From Actinomycetota bacterium (GTDB lineage Bacteria; Actinomycetota; Actinomycetes; S36-B12; UBA10799), in assembly GCA_030837395.1 (NCBI GenBank), contig JAUPKO010000058.1, forward strand, positions 1-16,719: a DNA stretch of 16,719 nucleotides, given 5' to 3'. Below are positions 7,133-13,636 of the stretch, piece after piece. Each line of letters begins with the position of its first letter. Position 1 is the stretch's first letter. The notes beneath the pieces were generated by a model. The model saw nothing but the letters and a program-made list of their open reading frames with translations, was not told the origin of the DNA and did no database searches. Both the position numbers and the translations under genes were made by a program.

Positions 7133-7594
7133 TCAGGAGAAGATGCTCTTGACGACCTTGATGACCACCACGCCCGCCACCACTGCACCGACGGTCATGG
7201 CGACCTTCTCGGGCCGTACGGCGCCGTATTCGTCGACGTAGAAGGACTTCACCTTCTCGACCTGACGGTTCATGATGTTCTTGGGCGCCAGGGCCTCTTG
7301 CAGTTGGGTGATGGTCTCGGCCAGGCGCTCCCGGGTGGCGTCCATATCGGACTCGATCTCGGCCATGGTGCGTCCGGTGGCGGCCGCGCCCGCCTTGCCC
7401 TGACCCTTGACCGTGTCCAAGGAAGCCCCGGTGGCGTTGGTCGCAGCCGTCTGAGCCTTGGCGGCCGTGGCGGCCGCCTTCTGCTGCACCGGGGCGGCCT
7501 GCTGCGGCACCGGCTGAGCCTTGACTTCGGGGACGATGGAACCCACCTTCGGCGCAGCGGGCGCGGGGGTGCTGGGGATGTTCTGCGTGGCCAT
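7133..7594 (-). CDS. DUF3618 membrane protein
   Basis: A 153-residue protein. Residues 1-75 are a low-complexity Ala/Pro/Gln-rich segment. Residues 76-104 (TMAEIESDMDATRERLAETI) are the DUF3618 signature, likely helical. Residues about 131-148 form one transmembrane helix (VAMTVGAVVAGVVVIKVV), followed by a short tail. The probable topology is a single C-terminal anchor with the helical region in the cytoplasm. The function of DUF3618 is unknown. The ATG at 7594 lies nine bases after the cbiO stop, in the same operon as the metal importer. It might be a late passenger rather than a transporter part, since ECF modules do not need such a protein. Confidence 0.8.
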   Translation of the reverse strand: MATQNIPSTPAPAAPKVGSIVPEVKAQPVPQQAAPVQQKAAATAAKAQTAATNATGASLDTVKGQGKAGAAATGRTMAEIESDMDATRERLAETITQLQEALAPKNIMNRQVEKVKSFYVDEYGAVRPEKVAMTVGAVVAGVVVIKVVKSIFS

Positions 7595-7603
7595 GGTGGC
7601 AGC

Positions 7604-8356
7604 CTACGGGGTGCCGACCCCGGGATCGAAGCCAAAGGGGAGTTCGAGTCTGTGCCGCGCCAACAGATCGGAGTCGGCCAGCAGCTTCGGGGTGGCGTCG
7701 TCGGCCCGCACCCGACCCTCGTCGAGGATCACCGACCGTGGGCACAGCTGCAGCGCGAACGGCAGATCGTGGGTGACCATCAGCACCGTGACGTCCAGCG
7801 CGGCCACCACCTCGGCCAACTCCCGCCGGGCCGCCGGGTCCAGATTCGAAGTCGGTTCGTCCAGCACCATCACTGCGGGCCGGCACGACAGCACCGTGGC
7901 GATCGCCACCCGACGCCGCTGGCCGAACGACAGGTGCCCCGGGTAGGCCTCGGCGGCATCTGCCATGCCCACCGCCGCCAGCGCCTGCGCAACCCGTGCG
8001 GGCACCTGCGCGGCCGGCACGCCGAAGTTCATCGGTCCGAACGCCACGTCCTGCGCGACGGTGGGCATGAACAACTGATCGTCGGGGTCCTGGAACACCA
8101 GCCCCACCGCCGAACGCACGCGCGCCAACGACTCGCGAGCGACCACCTCACCATCGATGGCCACCTCACCTGCGGTGGCCAGGAGGATGCCATTGAGGTG
8201 CAGCGCCAGGGTGGTCTTGCCGGCGCCGTTGGGGCCCAGCAGCGCCACCCGCTCGCCGGGGTCGATGCGCAGGTCGACGCCGTCGAGCGCACGGTGATCG
8301 CCGGGGTAGTCATAGACGAGGCCGCTGACGCGGATCGCCGGGGTCACCTCAACCAC
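7604..8356 (-). CDS. cbiO: ECF-type nickel/cobalt transporter ATPase (CbiO/NikO)
   Basis: The ABC ATPase that powers the metal importer, acting at the inner face of the membrane with CbiQ. In 250 residues it has Walker A GPNGAGKTT (41-49), the Q-loop QDPDDQLF starting at Q89, signature LSFGQ (142-146; usually LSGGQ), Walker B VMVLDEPTSNLDP (162-174) and switch histidine H196 in VTHD. QDPDDQLF is characteristic of ECF-family ATPases. The start is GTG 8356, overlapping the end of cbiQ by 13 bases. GTG 8347 would give the classical 4-base GTGA overlap and is equally possible. Confidence 0.93.
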   Translation of the reverse strand: MVEVTPAIRVSGLVYDYPGDHRALDGVDLRIDPGERVALLGPNGAGKTTLALHLNGILLATAGEVAIDGEVVARESLARVRSAVGLVFQDPDDQLFMPTVAQDVAFGPMNFGVPAAQVPARVAQALAAVGMADAAEAYPGHLSFGQRRRVAIATVLSCRPAVMVLDEPTSNLDPAARRELAEVVAALDVTVLMVTHDLPFALQLCPRSVILDEGRVRADDATPKLLADSDLLARHRLELPFGFDPGVGTP

Positions 8357-9096
8357 GTGAGCACACCGATCGTCAGTGCGGCGGCAGGCAGAGCCAAGCC
8401 GGTCACCCAGGTGGTCGGCGGGGCCGCGACCGACCCCATGGCCCAGGCTCGGGCCGTTCCGTCGTACCCCCGGGACATCATGGCCACTTGAATCCGCTCA
8501 CCACGCTCATACGTGCGAATGAACAGGGCACCGAGGCTGCGCGCCACGGCCGGCCAGGCCCGCACGTGGTGGGCCCGGAACCCTCGGGCCACCATGGCCG
8601 TGCGCATCCGCCCGGCCTCGGCGGCGACAACGTCGACGTAGCGCACCATGAAGCCGGTGATCTGCACCAGCAACCCCGGCAATCGCAGCCGCGCCAGGCC
8701 CCCCACCAGGTCGGTGGGGCGCGTGGTGGCCGCCAGCACCACTGCCACCGCCACGCCGAGGGTGCCTTTGGCGAGAATGTTCCACGCCGCCCACAGACCC
8801 TCCTCGGACAGGGTCAGCGGTCCCACGTCGATCCGCTCGCCCCGACCCACCACCGGCAGCAGGATCGCGAAGATCACGAAGGGCAGTTCGAGGGCCATCC
8901 GCCGTAGTTGCAGGGCCGGCGGAATGCCAGCCACCGCGACGAGCATGCCCACCAACACCGCGTAGCCGCCGAAGGCCGCCACGTCCTCCCGCGGGGTGGC
9001 CACCACCACCAGGGCGAAAAGCACCGCGGCAACGACTTTGACTTGGGCAGGGAGGCGATGGATGCGGGTCTCACCTGGCAGATACAGACCCTCCAC
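8344..9096 (-). CDS. cbiQ: ECF transporter transmembrane subunit CbiQ/NikQ
   Basis: The integral-membrane coupling subunit (T component) of the nickel/cobalt ECF importer; 250 residues with several hydrophobic helices. The two cytoplasmic Ala/Ser-Arg-Gly motifs that contact the ATPases are present: MVARGF (ARG at 170-172) and MMSRGYDG (SRG at 208-210). The N-terminus carries the short pre-helix element RIHRLPAQVK typical of CbiQ. GTG 9096 begins two bases after the stop of the PDGLE gene (TGACGGTG on the minus strand). The open frame continues upstream, but that would overlap the whole PDGLE gene. Confidence 0.92.
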   Translation of the reverse strand: MEGLYLPGETRIHRLPAQVKVVAAVLFALVVVATPREDVAAFGGYAVLVGMLVAVAGIPPALQLRRMALELPFVIFAILLPVVGRGERIDVGPLTLSEEGLWAAWNILAKGTLGVAVAVVLAATTRPTDLVGGLARLRLPGLLVQITGFMVRYVDVVAAEAGRMRTAMVARGFRAHHVRAWPAVARSLGALFIRTYERGERIQVAMMSRGYDGTARAWAMGSVAAPPTTWVTGLALPAAALTIGVLTWLR

Positions 9097-9098
9097 CG

Positions 9099-9548
9099 TC
9101 AGGTGCCCGGGCTGCTCGTGGCAGCGCCCTCGGAACCGGCGTCGTTGCCGCCACCGGCACCCAGCCGTCGACGGCCCACCATGGCGAACAGGCCGAAGGC
9201 CACGGCAGCCGTGAGGGCCACACCGACGACGCCGGCCGCGGCAGCACCGAGCGGACCGCTGTCGGACCCACCAACGGCCACCTGGTAGTCCGCCAGCGGC
9301 GACCGGGAGGTGGCTGAGTCTTGGGCCGACGATGCAAAGCCCGTGTCCTGGGCCACCCTCTCGAGGCCGTCGGGCTGACTCGACGCCAGCAGCGACACTA
9401 CGCCGGCAATCAGCAGGCATGCCGCCGCTGCCAGCGCGTAGAAGCGGCGTCCGGCAAGCCAACTGGACCCGTGCACCTGCGACTCGACAACTGCGTGGGC
9501 GCGGACCTCACCCACATCGCCGATGTGACCCCCACCGGCCTGGCTCAT
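9099..9548 (-). CDS. PDGLE-domain protein (CbiN/NikN-like accessory subunit)
   Basis: A small membrane protein of 149 residues with two predicted transmembrane helices (about 36-56 and 100-124) and the PDGLE motif at 59-63, inside SQPDGLERVAQDTGF in the extracytoplasmic loop. PDGLE proteins replace or accompany CbiN in ECF nickel/cobalt importers and are needed with CbiM for metal capture. The cytoplasmic N-terminus (residues 1-27) has histidines at 8, 18 and 26. The ATG at 9548 overlaps the cbiM stop as ATGA, indicating coupled translation. The C-terminal tail is Gly/Ser-rich. Confidence 0.88.
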   Translation of the reverse strand: MSQAGGGHIGDVGEVRAHAVVESQVHGSSWLAGRRFYALAAAACLLIAGVVSLLASSQPDGLERVAQDTGFASSAQDSATSRSPLADYQVAVGGSDSGPLGAAAAGVVGVALTAAVAFGLFAMVGRRRLGAGGGNDAGSEGAATSSPGT

Positions 9549-10261
9549 ACCGCGATCCGTGCATCTGACTGCCCCGCCGCTGCAACCACCCGTCGACGTA
9601 CCCGCAGGCCGTACACCAGGTCGGGTCGCACGGCGACGACGGCTGACACGACCATTGCCGTGATCACAGCCTCGCCAACGCCGATCAGCGCGTGAACACC
9701 CAGCATCGCGGCGGCGACCGTCTGGGCTGTCAGGGGCACATTGCCACCGGCCACAAACTCGACGATGAATCCCGATGCCGCCGCCAGCACGCTGACGAAG
9801 CCGGCAACCCCGGCGGCAAGGCCCACCCGCGACACCGATCTTCGCGCACCGTCCGACCATCGGTCCACCAGCCACATCGCGCCCCGGAAGGTGAACCAGC
9901 CCGCGACCACCGCCAAAACCCCCAGATTCACCACATTGAGCCCCAGCGCCGACAATCCCCCATCGGCGAACACCAACGCCTGCACCGTCAGCACCACGGT
10001 CATCGCCAGCACCGCGGCATACGGGCCGATCAGAATGGCCGCCAGCGCTGCGCCGATCAGGTGGCCGCTGGTGCCGGCCGCCACCGGAAAGTTGACCATC
10101 TGGGCGGCAAACACGAACACAGCCGTCAGCCCGGCCATCGGGGCGGACGCCTCGGTCACTTCGTTGCGGGCCCCCCGCAGGCTCACAGCCACGGCGGCAA
10201 CGGCCACCGCCCCCGCGACGATGGACACTGGGGCATCGATGAAGCCGTCGGGGATGTGCAT
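9545..10261 (-). CDS. cbiM: ECF transporter substrate-binding subunit CbiM/NikM
   Basis: The membrane S component that captures Co2+ or Ni2+; 238 residues with about seven helices. The N-terminus MHIPDGFID is the hallmark: the amino group, Met1 and His2 help bind the metal. VNFPVAAGTSGHLIGA and GLNVVNLGVL are further conserved CbiM/NikM blocks. First gene of the operon cbiM-PDGLE-cbiQ-cbiO-DUF3618-DUF427. Sequence alone does not settle nickel versus cobalt. A Nur-like site at the promoter and the lack of a recognisable cobalamin riboswitch favour nickel, in which case nikM would be the better name. The mRNA is probably leaderless. Confidence 0.92.
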   Translation of the reverse strand: MHIPDGFIDAPVSIVAGAVAVAAVAVSLRGARNEVTEASAPMAGLTAVFVFAAQMVNFPVAAGTSGHLIGAALAAILIGPYAAVLAMTVVLTVQALVFADGGLSALGLNVVNLGVLAVVAGWFTFRGAMWLVDRWSDGARRSVSRVGLAAGVAGFVSVLAAASGFIVEFVAGGNVPLTAQTVAAAMLGVHALIGVGEAVITAMVVSAVVAVRPDLVYGLRVRRRVVAAAGQSDARIAV

Positions 10262-10267
10262 CCCGCC

Positions 10268-10297
10268 AGCCTAGTCGCCTGGTGTTCGTAGTTGCAA
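10268..10297 (-). promoter_or_regulatory. promoter of the cbiM operon, probably leaderless
   Basis: On the minus strand, TTGCAA (10297-10292) serves as -35, an 18-base spacer follows, then TAGGCT (10273-10268) as -10. The cbiM ATG comes six bases later, so the transcript would start at or next to the start codon. Confidence 0.5.
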
Positions 10298-10308
10298 AGT
10301 GTTCGCAT
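10292..10308. promoter_or_regulatory. Nur-like (Fur-family) operator over the cbiM -35 element
   Basis: TTGCAA-AGTGT-TCGCAT on the + strand fits the Streptomyces Nur box as I recall it (tTGCaa-N5-ttGCAA), with one full half-site and the other at 4 of 6. The core TGCAAAGTG-TTCGCA is nearly symmetric. It covers the predicted -35 of the metal-transport operon, the right place for a nickel-dependent repressor. Zur or another Fur homologue is the alternative. Confidence 0.45.
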
Positions 10309-10366
10309 TTGGATTTACCCCCCGGGTGACGGCGCGCGGGAGTGGGCCCCGTCCTCGGCCCCGATG

Positions 10367-10395
10367 TTGCACCATCAGCCCGGTCTGCCTAGCGT
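10367..10395 (+). promoter_or_regulatory. promoter of bcp, probably leaderless
   Basis: TTGCAC (10367-10372), a 17-base spacer and TAGCGT (10390-10395) are followed by seven bases and the bcp ATG. No Shine-Dalgarno is present, so a leaderless mRNA is likely. Confidence 0.45.
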
Positions 10396-10402
10396 TGCCG
10401 AC

Positions 10403-10870
10403 ATGTCTCGCCTCAACCCCGGGGACCCCGCTCCCCCGTTCACCCTGACCGCCGCCGACGAGTCGGAGGTCTGGCTGTCAGACTTCGCCGGCCGCACCGT
10501 GGTGGTGTATTTCTACCCCGCCGCCATGACCCCCGGTTGCACCACCGAAGCGTGTGACTTCCGCGATTCGCTGGCCTCGCTGGCAGCCCACGACGTGGCG
10601 GTGCTCGGCATCAGTCCGGACAAGCCGGCCAAACTGGCCAAGTTCATCGAGCGCGACGCCCTGACCTTCCCGCTGCTGTCAGACCCCGACCGCGAGGTCA
10701 TGACGGCTTACGGAGCCTGGGGCGAGAAGACGATGTACGGCAAGAAGGTCACCGGCGTGATCCGCTCCACCTTCATCGTCGACGGCGACGGCACCATTCG
10801 CGAGGCCATGTACAACGTCCGCGCGAAGGGGCACGTGGCACGCGTCCGGGGACTGCTGGGCATCGAGTAG
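10403..10870 (+). CDS. bcp: thiol peroxidase of the Bcp/PrxQ family
   Basis: A thioredoxin-dependent peroxiredoxin that reduces hydrogen peroxide and organic hydroperoxides in the cytoplasm. The 155-residue product shows the AhpC/TSA fold. YFYPAAMTPGCTTEACDF has peroxidatic Cys46 and resolving Cys51 at the C-x4-C spacing of the atypical 2-Cys Bcp group. LGISPDKPAKLAKF, FPLLSDPD and WGEKTMYGK are further family blocks. ATG 10403 is chosen because SRLNPGDPAPPFTL is the usual N-terminus; the open frame runs further upstream without homology. Divergent from the nickel/cobalt operon and convergent with the hydrolase gene. Confidence 0.94.
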   Translation: MSRLNPGDPAPPFTLTAADESEVWLSDFAGRTVVVYFYPAAMTPGCTTEACDFRDSLASLAAHDVAVLGISPDKPAKLAKFIERDALTFPLLSDPDREVMTAYGAWGEKTMYGKKVTGVIRSTFIVDGDGTIREAMYNVRAKGHVARVRGLLGIE

Positions 10871-10872
10871 CG

Positions 10873-10888
10873 CCCGCGCCCCTGCGGG
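10873..10888. terminator. small hairpin between bcp and the convergent hydrolase gene
   Basis: CCCGC and GCGGG form a 5-bp stem with a 6-nt loop in the 19-bp gap between two convergent stops. It could help bidirectional termination, but short GC stems are common in this DNA. Confidence 0.2.
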
Positions 10889-10889
10889 T

Positions 10890-11780
10890 TCAGGCGGTTG
10901 GGCCGGCCAGGCCGTTGTCGCGCAGCCACCCCTGCAGGGCATCCGCGAACCGGGCCGGATCCTTGCGGTGCGGCTCGTGGCCGGCATCGTCGAACACCAC
11001 GAACGTGCTCGAATCGAGCAGGTCGTGGGCGTTCTCGCCGTGGGCCACGGGCAGGATCGAGTCTTTCGCTCCCCACACGATCAACACCGGCACGTCGTTC
11101 GACAGGTGGAGCTTCTCCAGCGCCGACACCCGCTGACCGGTGTGATCCACCACGCTGCGCAGGGTCGCCAGGAACGAGTGCCGACCGTCCGGGTCGCTGA
11201 GCCGGTCGATACGGTCCATCACCCGGTCCGGGATCAGATCCGGGCGACGGGTCAACCGGCGGGCCTGCTGGCGCAGCGAATCCAAGGCCGACATGGTCCG
11301 CGGATTGAGCCCGACCTGCAGGACGACTCCAGCTCCGGGCAGCGACAACAACCGCAAGATCAGGTTGGCGTCCTGGCCCAGCCCACCTGAGGACACCAGC
11401 ACCAACCCGACCACGTATGACGGGTACTGGTAGTGGAACTGCAACGCCACGCCACCGCCGAGGGAATGACCCACGATCACGGCCCGATCGATGCCGAGGT
11501 GGTCCAGCAGGTCGCGTACGGCGCTGGCCATGGAGCCCAGAGAATAGTCACCCGGGCCCTTGGCCGACTCGCCATGACCGGGCATGTCGATAGCGATCAC
11601 CGGCACCCCACGGCCCGACAGGATCGCCGCCGAAGTCTCCCATCCCGCAGCTGACGAGCCCACACCGTGCAGCAACACCAGTGGCACCCCGACTCCTGGG
11701 TATCGCACGTACGAGAGGTCCCTGCCGTGGAGCACGGCAACCTCCCGTTGGACCGCATCCGCGCGCTGTGTCGTCGACAT
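10890..11780 (-). CDS. alpha/beta hydrolase
   Basis: A cytoplasmic alpha/beta-hydrolase fold enzyme of 296 residues. The catalytic triad is visible: Ser106 in the nucleophile elbow GHSLGGG, Asp240 in WGAKDSILP and His268 in DDAGHEPHRKDP. LLHGVGSS (36-43) supplies the oxyanion region, and DMPGHGES (65-72) is the usual strand-4 motif. A cap domain rich in Arg and Leu lies at about 145-200. The substrate is unknown; members resemble C-C bond hydrolases, esterases and haloperoxidase-like enzymes. ATG 11780 is preceded by a near-perfect AAGGAGGT Shine-Dalgarno. Its promoter carries a large palindrome, so expression is probably controlled by a dedicated regulator not encoded in the window. Confidence 0.9.
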   Translation of the reverse strand: MSTTQRADAVQREVAVLHGRDLSYVRYPGVGVPLVLLHGVGSSAAGWETSAAILSGRGVPVIAIDMPGHGESAKGPGDYSLGSMASAVRDLLDHLGIDRAVIVGHSLGGGVALQFHYQYPSYVVGLVLVSSGGLGQDANLILRLLSLPGAGVVLQVGLNPRTMSALDSLRQQARRLTRRPDLIPDRVMDRIDRLSDPDGRHSFLATLRSVVDHTGQRVSALEKLHLSNDVPVLIVWGAKDSILPVAHGENAHDLLDSSTFVVFDDAGHEPHRKDPARFADALQGWLRDNGLAGPTA

Positions 11781-11805
11781 CCACACCTCCTTCAAGAGTG
11801 ATCGG

Positions 11806-11831
11806 GCGCCGCAACCATGCGGTGGCGGCGC
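11806..11831. repeat. hairpin in the hydrolase 5' leader
   Basis: GCGCCGC (11806-11812) and GCGGCGC (11825-11831) are exact inverted copies around a 12-nt loop. They lie between the predicted transcription start and the Shine-Dalgarno of the hydrolase gene. It could be a leader stem, but GC-rich stems arise easily here. Confidence 0.35.
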
Positions 11832-11869
11832 AAACCTACTATACCGTAAGTTACGCAACCGTAGGTTTG
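11831..11869. promoter_or_regulatory. 39-bp double-dyad operator over the hydrolase promoter
   Basis: Outer arms CAAACCTAC (11831-11839) and GTAGGTTTG (11861-11869) and the inner palindrome CGTAA-G-TTACG (11845-11855) share one centre, base 11850. On the minus strand, TATAGT (11843-11838) is a good -10 for the hydrolase gene, so a protein bound here would block it. The AACCTAC/GTAAGTT half-sites are of the TetR-operator type. No TetR-like gene is in the window. Confidence 0.6.
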
Positions 11870-11949
11870 GGCGCCGACGGATCTGTCGACAGCCTCGGCC
11901 GGACTGGGGCACAGCGACACGGCCTTCTCGTCCACTAACCTGAGCCGCA

Positions 11950-11974
11950 CCCCGGGACCCCGCACCCGCAACCC
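11950..11974 (-). other. putative G-quadruplex motif
   Basis: The minus strand reads GGG-TTGC-GGG-TGC-GGGG-TCCC-GGGG, four G-runs of at least three with loops of three or four bases. It lies 36 bases upstream of the first HATPase-GNAT gene, on its template strand. In GC-rich DNA such motifs can be incidental. Confidence 0.4.
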
Positions 11975-11994
11975 ACAGCCGGGACCCCGCACCC
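11952..11994. repeat. 16-bp direct repeat upstream of the HATPase-GNAT gene
   Basis: CCGGGACCCCGCACCC occurs exactly twice, at 11952-11967 and 11979-11994, with a 27-bp period. The second copy ends five bases before the RBS of the 12010 gene. It may be a regulator-binding pair or a small tandem duplication. Confidence 0.75.
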
Positions 11995-12009
11995 CGTACA
12001 GGAGCAGCC

Positions 12010-13605
12010 ATGGCCGAGACCACCCTGTGCCGCCTGGCGATCACTTCCCGGGCTGGCGTCGCCCTCACCAGCGGCGTGGTGGAGCAATCCGCCGACCTGT
12101 TGGGCCTCGGAGCGGCGGATCGATCCCGACTGGGCACCCTCACCCATGAACTTGTGGATGCCATCCTGCGGGAGGCCTTTAGCGGCTCGGACGCCATCGA
12201 GTTGGAACTCGAGGTCACACGCGTCACCGGTGCTATGCGGTGCGTGATCAAGGATCGCGGCGCCCCGATGGACTTCGGCCGCGGCGGCTACCCGCCCCGG
12301 GTCGCCGACCTGATCCGGCTTGGCTTCGCCGACACCCTCGACGTCAAGTACGAAGCCCGCCGAGGCAATCGGACCGAACTGACCAAACACCTGACCTACA
12401 CCTCGCTCACTTCGGACGCGGACTTCGCCGCGGCAATGGCGGCTGAGCCCACCGAGGAGGTGCCTATCGGCCCTGACGGCGAGGCCATCGTCGACATCCG
12501 ACCCATGACAGCGGATGACTGTGTCGGCCTGGCTCGCCTGTTCTACCGCTGTTATGGCTACAGCGCTGCCTATGCGTCATTGATCTACGAGCCCGAACGG
12601 CTGGCCGAGTACGTCGAGGCCGGCAAGCACGTCGCCACGGTCGCTGTGGCGCCCTCCGGACGCATCGTGGGCCACCTCGCCAGCACCATCGAGGACCCCA
12701 CCGCTGTCACCGGCCGCGTCGGCTACTACGCGGTGGACCCTGCCTGCCGGCAGCTCAACATCGGCCTTCGGGTGGCCATGGTGCACATCCCGCGCCTGCT
12801 GGAGATGGGCATCATCGGCCAGTTCTCCGAGACCGTCACCGTGCACCTGGGCAGTCAGCGGTCCGCCCTGCACAACGGTGGCCACGAGGTCGGCCTCATG
12901 CTGGCGCGGCAGTCCGCCGACCTGGACTTCCAAGGCTTCCAGGAGGACCAGGAACTGCGCAAAGCTGTGGTGCTGTTCTACATCCCGCTCGGTGTCACCC
13001 CGCACCGCGACGTTCACGTGCCACCGGCGTACCGCGAGGTCGTTGCCCGCATCTACCGCGATGCCGGGCTGGACCGCGGCATCGTCACCGACTCGACCCG
13101 GGAGGCCGAGGGGTTGGCCACCGACTCTCGCTTCACCATCAACCTGCGCCACGACACCGGCCTGGCCCATCTGAAGGTGGAATCCTACGGCCCGGACTTC
13201 CTGGTGGCACTGCAGCAGCAAGTGGCGCAGTTCCTGCTCAACCGGTTCGATCTGATCCTGGTATACCTGCCCTTGGGTAATCCGTTGACCAGCTACTTCG
13301 GCGCCGGGCTGCAGGAACTGGGGCTGTCGTTCTGCGGCGTGTATCCCGAATACGACGACGGCGACGTGCTGGTGCTGCAACACCTGAACAACGTCAAGAT
13401 CGACCCCGAGCAGATCCTAGTGGCGTCCCCGATGGGCGAGTTTCTGCGCGAGTTCGCCCTGACCGATCTGCACCAGGCAGACAGCCGCCAGGCCATGCTC
13501 AGCCGCTCCAGAGCCCACATGGCTCGGCTGTTCGACGCCATCGAGGAGGACTCCCCTGCCCTGCCGGCACCACAGCCGCCCACTGCCACCGACCAGCCGG
13601 ACTAA
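12010..13605 (+). CDS. three-domain protein: degenerate RsbW-like HATPase, GNAT, conserved C-terminal domain (paralogue 1)
   Basis: A 531-residue soluble protein. Residues 1-137 look like an anti-sigma/serine-kinase type HATPase: the N-box helix retains Glu47 (HELVDAILREAF) but lacks the usual Asn four residues later. The G1 box is KDRGAPMD (81-88), and RRGNRTELTKHL closes the fold. Residues about 158-320 are a GNAT acetyltransferase (DIRPMTADDCVGLARLFYR), with motif A as DPACRQLNIG (243-252), where the first Gly of R-x-x-G-x-G is Asn. Residues about 373-505 (DLILVYLPLGNP, LGLSFCGVYPEYDDGD, VLQHLNNVKIDP) form a conserved C-terminal domain I cannot name. RBS AGGAG lies 5 bases upstream. A Pro-rich tail follows SRSRAHMARL. 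The function is unknown; the next gene is a paralogue. Confidence 0.8.
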   Translation: MAETTLCRLAITSRAGVALTSGVVEQSADLLGLGAADRSRLGTLTHELVDAILREAFSGSDAIELELEVTRVTGAMRCVIKDRGAPMDFGRGGYPPRVADLIRLGFADTLDVKYEARRGNRTELTKHLTYTSLTSDADFAAAMAAEPTEEVPIGPDGEAIVDIRPMTADDCVGLARLFYRCYGYSAAYASLIYEPERLAEYVEAGKHVATVAVAPSGRIVGHLASTIEDPTAVTGRVGYYAVDPACRQLNIGLRVAMVHIPRLLEMGIIGQFSETVTVHLGSQRSALHNGGHEVGLMLARQSADLDFQGFQEDQELRKAVVLFYIPLGVTPHRDVHVPPAYREVVARIYRDAGLDRGIVTDSTREAEGLATDSRFTINLRHDTGLAHLKVESYGPDFLVALQQQVAQFLLNRFDLILVYLPLGNPLTSYFGAGLQELGLSFCGVYPEYDDGDVLVLQHLNNVKIDPEQILVASPMGEFLREFALTDLHQADSRQAMLSRSRAHMARLFDAIEEDSPALPAPQPPTATDQPD

Positions 13606-13626
13606 TCTGGGACTGCGCCGGCCGCG

Positions 13627-13634
13627 AGGAGGAG
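13627..13634 (+). promoter_or_regulatory. strong ribosome binding site of paralogue 2
   Basis: AGGAGGAG ends two bases before ATG 13637, with the AGGAGG core five bases away. It fixes the start and, with only 31 bases since the previous stop, suggests cotranscription with efficient re-initiation. Confidence 0.75.
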
Positions 13635-13636
13635 CG

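Noticed and set aside
10262..10402. Cobalamin riboswitch upstream of cbiM
   Set aside because: The space to bcp is only about 140 bp, no B12-box-like conserved core is visible, and the predicted -10 is six bases from the ATG, leaving no leader.
12577..13383. 268-codon minus-strand open frame opposite paralogue 1
   Set aside because: It mirrors the coding strand of a gene with clear GNAT and C-terminal motifs and has no homology of its own that I can see.
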